Origin: Rhizobium sp. CF080
GTDB taxonomy: Bacteria; Pseudomonadota; Alphaproteobacteria; Rhizobiales; Rhizobiaceae
Assembly: GCF_000282095.2 (NCBI RefSeq)
Contig: NZ_AKKC02000016.1
Span: 186,001-250,000, forward strand
DNA length: 64,000 nucleotides
Direction: 5' to 3'
The position numbers were made by a program, and so were the translations under genes. The notes beneath the pieces were generated by a model. That model ran no database searches and was not told where the DNA came from. It saw nothing but the letters and a program-made list of their open reading frames with translations. Shown here piece after piece: positions 34,174 through 43,417 of this stretch. Each line of letters starts with the position of its first letter. The first letter of the stretch is position 1.

Positions 34174-35079
34174 ATGAACGATCATAAAAAGGGCCTCGTG
34201 CTCACCGCCATCGGCGGACTTGCGCTCTCCTTCGACGTGCCGCTCGTGCGTCTCGGGCATGGCGAAATGTGGTCGACGGTCGCGCTGCGCAGCACGGCGA
34301 CTTTTGCCGCCGCCATCATCCTGTGGCTGCTCGTCCGCCGCCTCAGTTCGAGCCGTCCGGTGCTGATCCCCGGCAGGGCCGGACTTGCCGCCGGGTTCTG
34401 CTACGGCATTTCGACGATCGCCTTCCTCGGCGCCGTCTTCAACACGGCGACGGCCAACGTCGTCTTCATCGTCGCCTTCACACCCATGTATGCCGCCATT
34501 CTCGGCTGGCTGATCCTGAAGGAACGGCCCTCGCCTGCGACGCTCGTCACCATGCTGGTGATGTTTTTCGGCGTCGGCCTGATCGTTTCGGGCGGGCTTG
34601 CCGGCGGCCACATCCTCGGCGACATCCTGGCGGCAATAGCCTCGTTCCTGCTTGCACTGGCGATCACGCTCAGCCGGGCTGCGCGCATTGACATGGGTTT
34701 CGTGCCGCTGGTCGCGACCATCATCCCGGCAACGATCGGTCTTTCCTTCGTCGGCACATCCTCACTTGCCGGCACGGGCGGCTTTTCGGTCGAACACCCC
34801 ATCTGGCTGATATTCGACGGCGCGATCATGATGCCGCTCGCCTTCTGGTGCCTGGCGACCGGCCCGAAATACCTCTCCGGCCCCGAAGTCGGCATGTTCT
34901 ACCTGCTCGAAACCATCCTCGCGCCGATCTGGGTCTGGCTGATCTTTTCCGAGGTCCCGTCCGCCCGCACCCTGCTCGGCGGCTCGATCCTCGTGCTGGC
35001 ACTGATCGGTTATTCCGCGTGGCAGATGCGGCGGGTGGAGCGGATGCGGGTCAAGACGATGGCCTCGCAAACGATTTGA
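34174..35079 (+). CDS. DMT (EamA) family transporter
   Basis: The 301-residue protein has ten predicted spans in two EamA repeats. The first ends with TANVVFIVAFTPMYAAILGWLILKERP, the usual family signature; the second has MFYLLETILAPIWVWLIFSEVPSART. Such proteins export metabolites or amino acids; the substrate is unknown. It begins 9 nt after the bpt stop, so co-transcription is likely, without functional implication. Confidence 0.9.
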   Translation: MNDHKKGLVLTAIGGLALSFDVPLVRLGHGEMWSTVALRSTATFAAAIILWLLVRRLSSSRPVLIPGRAGLAAGFCYGISTIAFLGAVFNTATANVVFIVAFTPMYAAILGWLILKERPSPATLVTMLVMFFGVGLIVSGGLAGGHILGDILAAIASFLLALAITLSRAARIDMGFVPLVATIIPATIGLSFVGTSSLAGTGGFSVEHPIWLIFDGAIMMPLAFWCLATGPKYLSGPEVGMFYLLETILAPIWVWLIFSEVPSARTLLGGSILVLALIGYSAWQMRRVERMRVKTMASQTI

Positions 35080-35136
35080 TATTCGCGAGCTCTTTTGCAT
35101 GTGGTAGTGTCCCGCTACTACTATAGGTGGCTGGCG

Positions 35137-35394
35137 ATGAGCACGAAGAGCACTGTTCAGAAGATCACCATTCAAAAGATCGGCGAAGATCACGGCATCG
35201 TCTTGCCGCAGGAGATTCTCGATCGTCTTGGTTGGAAAGAAGGTCAGATACTGGAGCTTCATGTCGACGATACCGGGATCGAGCTTTTCGATCCCAAGAC
35301 GGTATCAGATGAGGATTTCCAGCGTCAGCTCCTCGCCGCCAAAATGGCGATGAGGAAGTATCACGTAACCCTCAGCGCACTCGCCAAAAGCTGA
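35137..35394 (+). CDS. AbrB/MazE-type antitoxin, no toxin adjacent
   Basis: This 85-residue protein has an N-terminal SpoVT/AbrB swapped-hairpin domain (KIGEDHGIVLPQEILDRLGWKEGQILELHV) and a helical tail ending RKYHVTLSALAKS, which resembles antitoxins paired with Doc or MazF toxins. The stop is immediately followed by the end of parC on the other strand, leaving no room for a toxin. It could be an orphan antitoxin or a small regulator. ATG at 35137 is preceded by a G-rich site. Confidence 0.8.
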   Translation: MSTKSTVQKITIQKIGEDHGIVLPQEILDRLGWKEGQILELHVDDTGIELFDPKTVSDEDFQRQLLAAKMAMRKYHVTLSALAKS

Positions 35395-37677
35395 TCACCC
35401 CGCAAACTTCCCACTCCGCGGAAAGCCCTTCGGAACGGCGCGGCCGGCGGTGGCGCGGTCGGCGATCCATTCGAGCAGTTCGTCCTTGTTGCGGGTGAAC
35501 GAGCGGCCGGCGCTGTCTTCCCATGAAAGTCCGTCGGCCATGGTGAAGCAGCGGATGTCGGAAATGCCGCCATCCTTGTAGCGCTGCAGGCGCACGCCCT
35601 TGCCGCGGGTCATTTCCGGCAATTGGGTCAGCGGGAAGACCAGCAGCTTGCGGTTCTCGCCGACGACCGCGACGTGATCGCCCGAAACCGGCACGACCAG
35701 CTTCGTCTCGTCGGGCATGGCGACGTTCATGATCTGCTTGCCCTTGCGGGTATTGGCGATCATCTCGCTTTCGGCCACGACAAAACCGTTGCCCGCAGTC
35801 GAGGCGACGATCAGCTTGCGCGATGGCTCATGGACGAAGGCGGTCAGGATGTCCTGGTCGTTCTCCATGTCGACGATGATGCGGATCGGCTCGCCATGAC
35901 CGCGGCCGCCCGGCAGCTTGTCGGCGCCGAGCGTATAGACCTTGCCGCCGGTCGTGACGAGCAGCAGCTTGTCAGTCGTCTGTGCCGTAAACGCGATCTT
36001 CGGCCCGTCGCCTTCCTTGAAGGTGAGCGTCGAGGTATCCGAGATGTGCCCCTTCAGCGCGCGGATCCAGCCCTTCTGGGAAACGACGACGGTGATCGGC
36101 TCCTTCTCGATCATCGCCTGGTTGATCGCGTCGATATCGGCATCCGGCGCGTCGGCGAAGGTCGTCAGGCGCGCATAGGGCTTGCCCCGGCCCTTGGCGA
36201 AATTCTTGCGGACGTCCTGGATCTCGTGCTCGATGACCCGCCACTGCTTGTCTTCGGATGCGAGCAGCGATTCGATATCCGCCTTCTCCTTAGTAAGGTT
36301 CTCATGCTCGGTGCGGATCTCGAATTCTTCGAGCTTGCGCAAGGCGCGAAGCCGCATGTTGAGGATCGCCTCGACCTGGATGTCGGAGAGCGACCAGCGC
36401 TCCATCATCACCGGCTTCGGCTCGTCCTCCTCGCGGATGATGCGGATCACTTCGTCGATATTGAGGTAGGCGATCAGCAAACCGCCGAGGATTTCCAGCC
36501 GCCGGTCGATCGCGGCTAGCCGGAAGCGCGAGCGGCGGACCAGCACGTCGCGGCGGTGCGCCAGCCATTCCAGCAGCACTTCGTTGAGCGCCATCACCTT
36601 GGGCACACGGCCCATGGAGAGCACGTTCATGTTGAGCGGCAGGCGGGTCTCGAGTTCGGAGAGCTTGAACAGCGATTCCATCAGCAGGGTCGCATCGACC
36701 GTGCGGCTCTTCGGCACCAGCACGACGCGAACGTCTTCGGCCGATTCGTCGCGCACGTCTTCGAGAAGCGGCAGCTTGCGGGCGAGCAGCAGTTCGGCAA
36801 TCTTCTCGATCAGCCTGGACTTCTGCACCTGGAACGGAATTTCGGTGACGACGATCTGATAACCGCCGCGGCCGAGATCCTCGATCACCCAGCGGGCGCG
36901 GACGCGAAAACCGCCGCGGCCCGTCTTGTAGGCCTCGACGATCGATTCCCGGCTGTCGATGATGATGCCGCCGGTCGGAAGATCGGGGCCTTCGATGCCG
37001 CCCTTGGCGGGCTCGGCCGGATCCGCCATCAGATCCTCGACGGTCGCCGCCGGGTTCTTGATCAGGTGCAGCGCCGCATCGCAGAGCTCATGGACATTGT
37101 GCGGCGGGATTGATGTCGCCATGCCGACCGCAATGCCCGACGTGCCGTTGGCGAGCAGGTTCGGGAAGGCGCCGGGCAGCACGACCGGCTCCGAGTTCGA
37201 CTCGTCGTAAGTGTCGCGGAAATCCACCGCGTCCTGGTCGATGCCTTCGAGCAGCAGTTCGGAGACCGCCGTCATCTTCGATTCGGTATAACGCATCGCG
37301 GCCGGGCTATCGCCGTCGATATTGCCGAAATTGCCCTGGCCGTTGACGAGCGGATAACGCTGCGAGAAATCCTGCGCGAGACGCGCCAGCGCGTCATAGA
37401 TCGACTGGTCGCCGTGCGGATGGAAATTACCCATCACCTCGCCGACGATCTTGGCGCATTTGCGGAAGGCGGCGTTGGGGCGCAGGCCCATCTCGCTCAT
37501 CGCGTAGACGATGCGGCGGTGGACGGGTTTCAGGCCGTCGCGCACGTCCGGCAGCGCGCGGTGCATGATGGTGGAAAGCGCATAGGCGAGGTAACGCTCT
37601 TCGAGCGCTGCTTTCAAATCGACCGGCAGGATGTTGTCGCCGCCGTCGCCGCCGGGTGGTGTCAGATTTTTTCCCAT
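35395..37677 (-). CDS. parC: DNA topoisomerase IV subunit A
   Basis: This 760-residue subunit cuts DNA for decatenation. It has RALPDVRDGLKPVHRRIVYAM, FHPHGDQSIYDALARLAQDF and the catalytic tyrosine in SPAAMRYTESKM, then a C-terminal beta-pinwheel with GYQIV- and GKVYTLGADKLPGGRGHGEP-like repeats. The quinolone pocket has Gln and Asp where E. coli ParC has Ser80 and Glu84. Its stop abuts the antitoxin gene. The length is normal. Confidence 0.96.
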   Translation of the reverse strand: MGKNLTPPGGDGGDNILPVDLKAALEERYLAYALSTIMHRALPDVRDGLKPVHRRIVYAMSEMGLRPNAAFRKCAKIVGEVMGNFHPHGDQSIYDALARLAQDFSQRYPLVNGQGNFGNIDGDSPAAMRYTESKMTAVSELLLEGIDQDAVDFRDTYDESNSEPVVLPGAFPNLLANGTSGIAVGMATSIPPHNVHELCDAALHLIKNPAATVEDLMADPAEPAKGGIEGPDLPTGGIIIDSRESIVEAYKTGRGGFRVRARWVIEDLGRGGYQIVVTEIPFQVQKSRLIEKIAELLLARKLPLLEDVRDESAEDVRVVLVPKSRTVDATLLMESLFKLSELETRLPLNMNVLSMGRVPKVMALNEVLLEWLAHRRDVLVRRSRFRLAAIDRRLEILGGLLIAYLNIDEVIRIIREEDEPKPVMMERWSLSDIQVEAILNMRLRALRKLEEFEIRTEHENLTKEKADIESLLASEDKQWRVIEHEIQDVRKNFAKGRGKPYARLTTFADAPDADIDAINQAMIEKEPITVVVSQKGWIRALKGHISDTSTLTFKEGDGPKIAFTAQTTDKLLLVTTGGKVYTLGADKLPGGRGHGEPIRIIVDMENDQDILTAFVHEPSRKLIVASTAGNGFVVAESEMIANTRKGKQIMNVAMPDETKLVVPVSGDHVAVVGENRKLLVFPLTQLPEMTRGKGVRLQRYKDGGISDIRCFTMADGLSWEDSAGRSFTRNKDELLEWIADRATAGRAVPKGFPRSGKFAG

Positions 37678-37934
37678 GGGCCTTGACTAGCGGAAAGCCC
37701 GATTCTCGGCAAGAAAGTAAGGGCGACAGCCTGTGGATGAAGGCTTTTCCCAAGCGGAAATCAGTGATTGGTTTACCCTGAATCGTCAGCCGCAATTTTG
37801 ACGAAAGGAATGTGGAACACAGCCATAAACCTTTTACCCGGCTTGCCTATAAGCTGCCGCGAACAAGCAGACCGAACTATCGACAAACCCTAAACGATCG
37901 CGGGCCGGACCATTGCCCGCCAGGAGGAACTTCG

Positions 37935-39125
37935 ATGCAATACTCCACCAAGGCCCGACTTCTGCTCGCCGGCGCAGCACTTTCGACTTTCGCCGGCCCG
38001 GCATTCGCGCTCGACGGCAACGATCTCGTCGCCAAGATCAACAACGCGCTCTCGATCCAGGGCGGCGCCGGCTTCTCGGCGGAAAAGGCCACCGTCAACG
38101 GTTCGGACGTCACGCTCACCAATGCCAAGTTCCTGGTTCAGGCCGGCAAGCAGAGCCTGCCGCTCGGCACGGTCAAGTTCGAGGGCGTCGAAGAGGATAG
38201 CGGCGGCTACACGGTGGAGAAGGTCACGTTCGACAACGTCAACGCCACCGAAGACAAGACCGCTTTCACCGCCTCGGACATCTCGATCAGCGGCCTCACC
38301 GTGCCGGCCAATGCGACCGGCGACAGCCTCGATGCGATCCTGCTCTACGATGAAGCCCATGTCGGCAAGATAACGGCCACCGTCGACGGCAAGCCGGCCT
38401 TCTCGGTCGACGAGACGAACGTCACCACTGAGGTTGCGGACGACAATTCCTCCGTCGGCTTCGACCTCCAGGTCAACGGCATCAAGAGCGACCTCAGCCT
38501 CGTCGAGGACGCGCAGACCAAGGACACGCTGCAACAGCTCGGCGTCACCTCGCTTGACGGCAAGGTTGCAATGTCCGGCGCCTGGACCCTCAAGGACGGC
38601 ACGCTCGACATCGACGAATACGCCCTCGATTTCGCCAGGGTCGGCAAATTCAACCTCGCCTTCAGCATGTCCGGCTACACGCTCGACTTCATCAAATCGG
38701 CGAACGAGACCGCCAAGGCGATGGAAGCCAATCCGAACAAGGAAGAAGCCCAGCAGGCCGCAGGCCTTGCGATGCTCGGCCTGATGCAGCGCCTCACCTT
38801 CAACAGCGCCGAGATTCGCTTCGAGGATGCCGGCATCACCAAGAAGGCACTCGACTATGCCGGCAAGAGCCAGGGGACCACGGGCGAAGCCATGGCACAG
38901 ATGCTGAAGGGCATGACGCCGATGATGTTGGCGCAGTACAATGTGCCGGAACTGCAGAACATGGTGAGCGCTGCGGTCAACACCTATCTCGACAAGCCGG
39001 GCAGCTTCACGATCACTGCCGAGCCGGCAGATGCCGTCCCGTTCCCGATGATCATGGGTGCCGCGATGGGCGCGCCGAACACGCTGCCAAAGGTTCTCGG
39101 CGTCAAGGTCACCGCCAACGACTGA
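37935..39125 (+). CDS. Large secreted protein of unknown function
   Basis: The 396-residue protein has a signal peptide ending at AFA-LD (about residue 24). It continues with a beta-rich, acidic mature part with repeats of threonine- and valine-rich strands (ATVNGSDVTLTNAKFLV, TAFTASDISISGLTVPA). No catalytic motif or membrane anchor is seen, so it is periplasmic or released. AGGAGG upstream fixes the start. Family-level naming is not possible by eye. A bidirectional terminator follows. Confidence 0.82.
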   Translation: MQYSTKARLLLAGAALSTFAGPAFALDGNDLVAKINNALSIQGGAGFSAEKATVNGSDVTLTNAKFLVQAGKQSLPLGTVKFEGVEEDSGGYTVEKVTFDNVNATEDKTAFTASDISISGLTVPANATGDSLDAILLYDEAHVGKITATVDGKPAFSVDETNVTTEVADDNSSVGFDLQVNGIKSDLSLVEDAQTKDTLQQLGVTSLDGKVAMSGAWTLKDGTLDIDEYALDFARVGKFNLAFSMSGYTLDFIKSANETAKAMEANPNKEEAQQAAGLAMLGLMQRLTFNSAEIRFEDAGITKKALDYAGKSQGTTGEAMAQMLKGMTPMMLAQYNVPELQNMVSAAVNTYLDKPGSFTITAEPADAVPFPMIMGAAMGAPNTLPKVLGVKVTAND

Positions 39126-39143
39126 GGCCCCGCCCTCGACATG

Positions 39144-39175
39144 AAAAAACCCGGCGATCGCTCGCCGGGTTTTTT
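39144..39175. terminator. Bidirectional terminator
   Basis: A perfect stem AAAAAACCCGGCGA-TCGC-TCGCCGGGTTTTTT lies between the secreted protein gene and the convergent DUF1236 gene. A- and T-runs on both sides let it work in both directions. Confidence 0.95.
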
Positions 39176-39200
39176 ATTGCTCTGACTGAGCTTGTCCGAA

Positions 39201-39521
39201 CTATTCCAGAACCTGGATGACCGTGCGGGTCTGCGGATTGACGATGACACGGCGTTCGTTGACGACCGTGTAGGCGTAGTCGTTGTAACCATCGACCGTG
39301 TGCACCTCGACCGTATCCGGAAGGGCCGTGCCGACCGCGATGTCGCCCTGATAGGAAACCGACGGAACGCTCTGCTGCATCACGTAGGTGCGAACCTCGC
39401 CGGGCAGAACGACGGTCGAATTGGTGGTGACCGGGTCCTGGGTAACGATCGTCGTCTGGGCATAAGCTGCGCCCGAGAGTGCGATCAGCACCGCCGACGC
39501 GGCCAGTAGGGTCTTGCGCAT
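39201..39521 (-). CDS. DUF1236 secreted protein
   Basis: This 106-residue protein has a signal peptide (ALSGAAYAQ) and a C-terminal DUF1236-type domain with PDTVEVHTVDGYNDYAYTVVNERRVIVNPQTRTVIQVLE. The family is common in Rhizobiales, function unknown, probably periplasmic. GGGAG lies upstream of the ATG. It is convergent with the gene before it and has its own promoter. Confidence 0.88.
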   Translation of the reverse strand: MRKTLLAASAVLIALSGAAYAQTTIVTQDPVTTNSTVVLPGEVRTYVMQQSVPSVSYQGDIAVGTALPDTVEVHTVDGYNDYAYTVVNERRVIVNPQTRTVIQVLE

Positions 39522-39719
39522 ATTGTTTCTCCCTGTGCTTCTGCTGCCCTAACAACACAAACGCGCGGATATGGTTCCCCCCAGCCCCTCCACGCATGGG
39601 AAAGCCTGGTCGGCATCTTGACGCCGCGGCCAAGCGCAAGCGACAAGATTGCGGTGACGAGGCGGGGACGGACAACCAAGCATCGGCAAATGTCGTTTTG
39701 ACGAGAGGCTTGCGTTTTC

Positions 39720-41135
39720 ATGCTGTCCTGGCTTGCTGCCGACACCCAGACGATCGAGACCTTCGATGGCGCCGGACAACGCTTCGAGCCGGCTCGCCCA
39801 TCCTATTACAGCGGTCGGCCGGGTAATCCGCTGCAGCGGCTGATGACAGCCCGGCGGGACTTCCTGTCCATCTGGCGGCAGACCGACTATTCCGAGCGGG
39901 TCAGCCAGATCAGGCTGCTCGGCCGCCAGATCGTGGCGGTGAATTCCCCGGAGGCGATCAAATACGTGGTCGCGACGCGCCACGAAAATTTCGAACGGAA
40001 GACGCCGCAGATGCGCCGCGCGCTCGAATACCTGCTCGGCGACGGCCTGTTCATCTCGGATGGCGAGACCTGGAAGCAGCGGCGTCCGCTGGTGTCCGAC
40101 ATCGTCCACAAATACCGGGTTCCGGCCTTCGGCAACATCATGAAGACCACGTCGCTCGAACTCGTCGAGCGCTGGACGAAGCTCGGCGACCGCGCCTCCG
40201 TCAACGCGCTCTACGAGATGGCCGGGCTGACCGCGGAGATCATCTCCCGCAGCGTCTTCGGAAACGACCTGGGCGAAGAACAGGCCGGCAGCGTGACGGA
40301 CGGTTTTAGCAGCTACCAGGCGCTGATCGATTCCGTCAATATCGGCTATTTCCTGGGTTTCGACGAAGGCCTGCCGCTCATGCGCACCCCGTCGCTGCGC
40401 CGTTCGGTCAAACGCATTCACACCATTATCGACCGGGTCATCGAGGATCACCTGGCCGGCAAGGGCGACGACAATTCGATGGTCGAGCTGCTGATCCGCC
40501 GGCAGCAGCGCAATCCGGAACTTAAGCTCGACGTGGTCGCCCTGCGCAACGAAGCGGCCACCATCTTCATGGCCGGCCACGAAACGACGGCCGCAACGCT
40601 CACCTGGGCCTGGTATCTGCTGTCCAAGGCGCCCTGGGTCGAAGAGGCCGTACATGCGGAGATCGAAGCGGTCTGCGGCAGCAACGTGCCCACAGTCGAC
40701 GACGTGCCGAAGCTCAAGTGGTGTACGGCGGTGATCGAGGAGACGCTGCGCCTCTACCCGCCGGTGCCGATCCTCGCCCGCCAGGCCAAGCAGGCCGACC
40801 GTGTCGGCACTATCGACGTCAAGCCGGCATCGCTGGTGATGATCGTGCCCTGGACCCTGCACCGGACCCCGTCCCTCTTCGAGGATCCGCATCGCTTCAA
40901 TCCGGAGCGTTTCATGGGCGGAAAAAGGCCGGTTCCCTATAGCTACATTCCGTTTGCGAGCGGCCCGCGCATCTGTCCCGGCCTGCAGTTCGGGCTGACG
41001 GAATCGATCCTGTGCCTGGCGGTTCTGGCCCAGCGGTTCAAGCTGCGGGTGCCGGAGAGCCACAAGGTGGAGCCCGTCTGCCGGCTGACGCTCAGGCCGC
41101 GCGGCGGCCTGCCCGTTACGCTGCATCGACGGTGA
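39720..41135 (+). CDS. Cytochrome P450
   Basis: The 471-residue monooxygenase has the I-helix motif AGHETTA (about 285-291), the ExxR motif EETLRLYPP and the heme loop FASGPRICPG with Cys419 as ligand. It has no N-terminal membrane anchor, so it is soluble and needs separate ferredoxin or flavodoxin partners, not found here. The substrate is unknown. It lies 5 nt upstream of an LpxL-like acyltransferase gene, which suggests a lipid or fatty acyl substrate. The start ATG lacks a strong ribosome site. Confidence 0.95.
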   Translation: MLSWLAADTQTIETFDGAGQRFEPARPSYYSGRPGNPLQRLMTARRDFLSIWRQTDYSERVSQIRLLGRQIVAVNSPEAIKYVVATRHENFERKTPQMRRALEYLLGDGLFISDGETWKQRRPLVSDIVHKYRVPAFGNIMKTTSLELVERWTKLGDRASVNALYEMAGLTAEIISRSVFGNDLGEEQAGSVTDGFSSYQALIDSVNIGYFLGFDEGLPLMRTPSLRRSVKRIHTIIDRVIEDHLAGKGDDNSMVELLIRRQQRNPELKLDVVALRNEAATIFMAGHETTAATLTWAWYLLSKAPWVEEAVHAEIEAVCGSNVPTVDDVPKLKWCTAVIEETLRLYPPVPILARQAKQADRVGTIDVKPASLVMIVPWTLHRTPSLFEDPHRFNPERFMGGKRPVPYSYIPFASGPRICPGLQFGLTESILCLAVLAQRFKLRVPESHKVEPVCRLTLRPRGGLPVTLHRR

Positions 41136-41140
41136 GCGGG

Positions 41141-42151
41141 ATGGAGGAGAACCGACCGCTGGAAGCGGGCCATAAGGCAAGCAAACGCAAGGCTTGGGTT
41201 TTCGAAGAGGGAACATCCCTTCGTTTCTCCGATTTCCTTGCCGGCGGTGAAGCCCGCCGGCAGTTCTTCAAGCATCTCCGCAAGGAAACACCGCGCGATA
41301 TCCGCGACCTTCTGATGGTTTTTGCCTTCAAGATGCTGCCGGCGAGCGTCGTCTCGAATATCGGCGGCTTTCTCGGCCGCCATGTCATACCGCGCCGATA
41401 CAAGGTGATGTCGGCCCGCGCCCGGGAAAATTTCCGCATCATCCGGCCCGAGGCCTCCGAAACGCAGATCGAGGCCTGGCTCGAGGAATTCGCGGATTCG
41501 CAGGGGCGCCAGCGGGCGGAATATGCCGTGATGCGCCGCCTCGCCGCCAAGACGCAGAACATCCGTTTCGTCGGCACCGAGAACCTCGTCCAGCAGTGCG
41601 CCGGCCAGCCGGTCATCTTCATCGGCCTGCATCTCGCCAACTGGGAGGTCGCCTGGCAGTCGCTGGTGGCCATGGGGCTGGAACTGACCGGCAGTTATGA
41701 TCCCCCGAAACGCCGCGTGCATCACTGGCTGGTCAACCGCGAACGGCGGCGCGACCGTTTGACCGTGCTGAAGCCCGGAAAGGATGCCGTCCGGCCCGCA
41801 CTTCAGACGCTCAAGGACAATGGCAACCTGATCGTCTTCTGCGACGAGGGGTTCGAAGGAAAGGTCAGAGCTCCCCTGTTCGGCCGGCCGGCACATCTGC
41901 AGGGCAATTACGCCTTCGTCGCCCGCCTCGCCCGCAAGACGGATGCGCTGCTTTATCCGATCTATGTCACCCGCGACCGCGGCACGCATTTCACCTTCCG
42001 CACGGTCGAACCCTTTCGGCTGCCGCCGGAGGACAGTCCCGGCGGCCGGCTGATCGACGATGTGAAACTGATCAATTCCGTCGTCGAGCCGATCGTCGCC
42101 CAACATGTCGCCCAATGGTTTTTCGTCGCCCACCGGATCGTCCCGCTCTGA
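41141..42151 (+). CDS. LpxL/HtrB-like lysophospholipid acyltransferase
   Basis: This 336-residue protein has the acyltransferase motif GLHLANWEVAW (His164, Glu169) and the later VFCDEGFEGKVRAPLFGRPA and PIYVTRDRGTHFTFR segments typical of lipid A late acyltransferases. A GTG at 41132 overlapping the P450 stop is an alternative start. The amphipathic N-terminus suggests membrane association. Target may be lipid A or another glycolipid. It should be translated with the P450. Confidence 0.88.
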   Translation: MEENRPLEAGHKASKRKAWVFEEGTSLRFSDFLAGGEARRQFFKHLRKETPRDIRDLLMVFAFKMLPASVVSNIGGFLGRHVIPRRYKVMSARARENFRIIRPEASETQIEAWLEEFADSQGRQRAEYAVMRRLAAKTQNIRFVGTENLVQQCAGQPVIFIGLHLANWEVAWQSLVAMGLELTGSYDPPKRRVHHWLVNRERRRDRLTVLKPGKDAVRPALQTLKDNGNLIVFCDEGFEGKVRAPLFGRPAHLQGNYAFVARLARKTDALLYPIYVTRDRGTHFTFRTVEPFRLPPEDSPGGRLIDDVKLINSVVEPIVAQHVAQWFFVAHRIVPL

Positions 42152-42193
42152 GGCGGCCCTAGATGAAAGCGTCTTCACCGGAGGTTTCGTCCC

Positions 42194-43348
42194 ATGAATC
42201 TGCCCATCAGTCCCTCGACCCGAACATCCTGCCCCACCATCGACGCTGCAATCGATAGTGCGCTCGCCTCCAGGCGCCTCGTCGGTACCGTCGTGATGGT
42301 CGCCAAGGACGGCGAGGTCATCTACCGCCGCGCCGCCGGTTTTGCGGACCGTGAGGCACGCTTGCCGGCCAGCGAGGACACGATCTTCCGGCTGGCCTCG
42401 GTGACCAAGCCGATCGTCACCATCGCCGCCATGCGGCTCGTCGAACAGGGCCGCATCGGCCTCGACGATCCGGTGACGAAATGGCTGCCGGACTTCCGGC
42501 CCCGCCTCGAGGGCGGCTCCGAGCCGGCCATCCTCATCCGGCATCTTCTCACCCACACGTCCGGTCTCAGCTATTGTTTCGAGCGGGATGATGGACCTTA
42601 TGTCCACGCCGGCGTTTCGGACGGCGTCGACCAGCCAGGCCTTTCGCTCGAGGAGAATCTCCGCCGCATCGCCTCCGTACCGCTGCTCTTTACGCCCGGC
42701 ACCGGCTGGCAATATTCGGTCTCGATGGACGTGCTCGGCGGCGTCATCGAGACGGAAACCGGCAAGCGCCTCGGCGAGGCCGTCGCGGCACTGGTGATGC
42801 GGCCGCTCGGCCTTTCCGATACCGGCTTCACCGTCACCGACCGCAGCCGGCTGGCGGCCCCTTACGTCGACGGTTCGCCCGAGCCGAAGCGGATGGGCGA
42901 GACGGAAAAGGTCCCCGTCCTCAACGGCACGGTGACCTTCGCCCCCGACCGCATCTTCGACCTCGCCTCTTTCCATTCCGGCGGCGGCGGCATGGCCGGG
43001 ATCGCCTCCGACGTGCTGACCGTGCTCGAAGCCATCCGCAAAGGCGGCGCGCCGCTGCTGTCCGAAAAGACGGTCAGGGCGATGACGACCAACCAGATCG
43101 GCGATCTGCTGGAGCCGACGCGGCCGGGTTTCGGCTTCGGTTTGGGCTGGGCGATCGTTCTCGATCCGGCAAAGGCGGGACTGCCGGTGTCACCCGGCTC
43201 GCTGCAATGGGGTGGCGTCTACGGCCACCACTGGTTCATGGACTTGACGAGGAAAGTCACGCTGGTGGGGCTGACCAACACGACACTCGAAGGCATGTCG
43301 GGCCAGTTCACGCTCGACCTGAAAAAGGCCGTCGCTGCCGACCTTTAG
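42194..43348 (+). CDS. Class C beta-lactamase-like serine hydrolase
   Basis: The 384-residue protein has the SxxK motif LASVTKPIV (Ser69, Lys72), a Tyr motif near WQYSVSMDVLGGVIE and a late GGVYGHHWF in place of KTG. It lacks a signal peptide, so it is probably a cytoplasmic esterase or peptidase rather than an antibiotic-resistance enzyme. It starts 42 nt after the acyltransferase and may share its transcript. Confidence 0.9.
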   Translation: MNLPISPSTRTSCPTIDAAIDSALASRRLVGTVVMVAKDGEVIYRRAAGFADREARLPASEDTIFRLASVTKPIVTIAAMRLVEQGRIGLDDPVTKWLPDFRPRLEGGSEPAILIRHLLTHTSGLSYCFERDDGPYVHAGVSDGVDQPGLSLEENLRRIASVPLLFTPGTGWQYSVSMDVLGGVIETETGKRLGEAVAALVMRPLGLSDTGFTVTDRSRLAAPYVDGSPEPKRMGETEKVPVLNGTVTFAPDRIFDLASFHSGGGGMAGIASDVLTVLEAIRKGGAPLLSEKTVRAMTTNQIGDLLEPTRPGFGFGLGWAIVLDPAKAGLPVSPGSLQWGGVYGHHWFMDLTRKVTLVGLTNTTLEGMSGQFTLDLKKAVAADL

Positions 43349-43373
43349 GTCCATCAACCTCAGAGATTGAATC

Positions 43374-43402
43374 AAAAAGCCCGGCACATGGCCGGGCTTT
43401 TG
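43374..43402. terminator. Bidirectional terminator
   Basis: AGCCCGGC-ACATG-GCCGGGCT with flanking A- and T-runs lies between the convergent hydrolase and aspS genes. Confidence 0.9.
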
Positions 43403-43417
43403 TGTTCTTGCAAGAAC

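Noticed and set aside
40943..42976. 677-codon open frame antisense to P450, acyltransferase and hydrolase genes
   Set aside because: It spans three well-supported genes on the other strand and has the composition of an antisense shadow.
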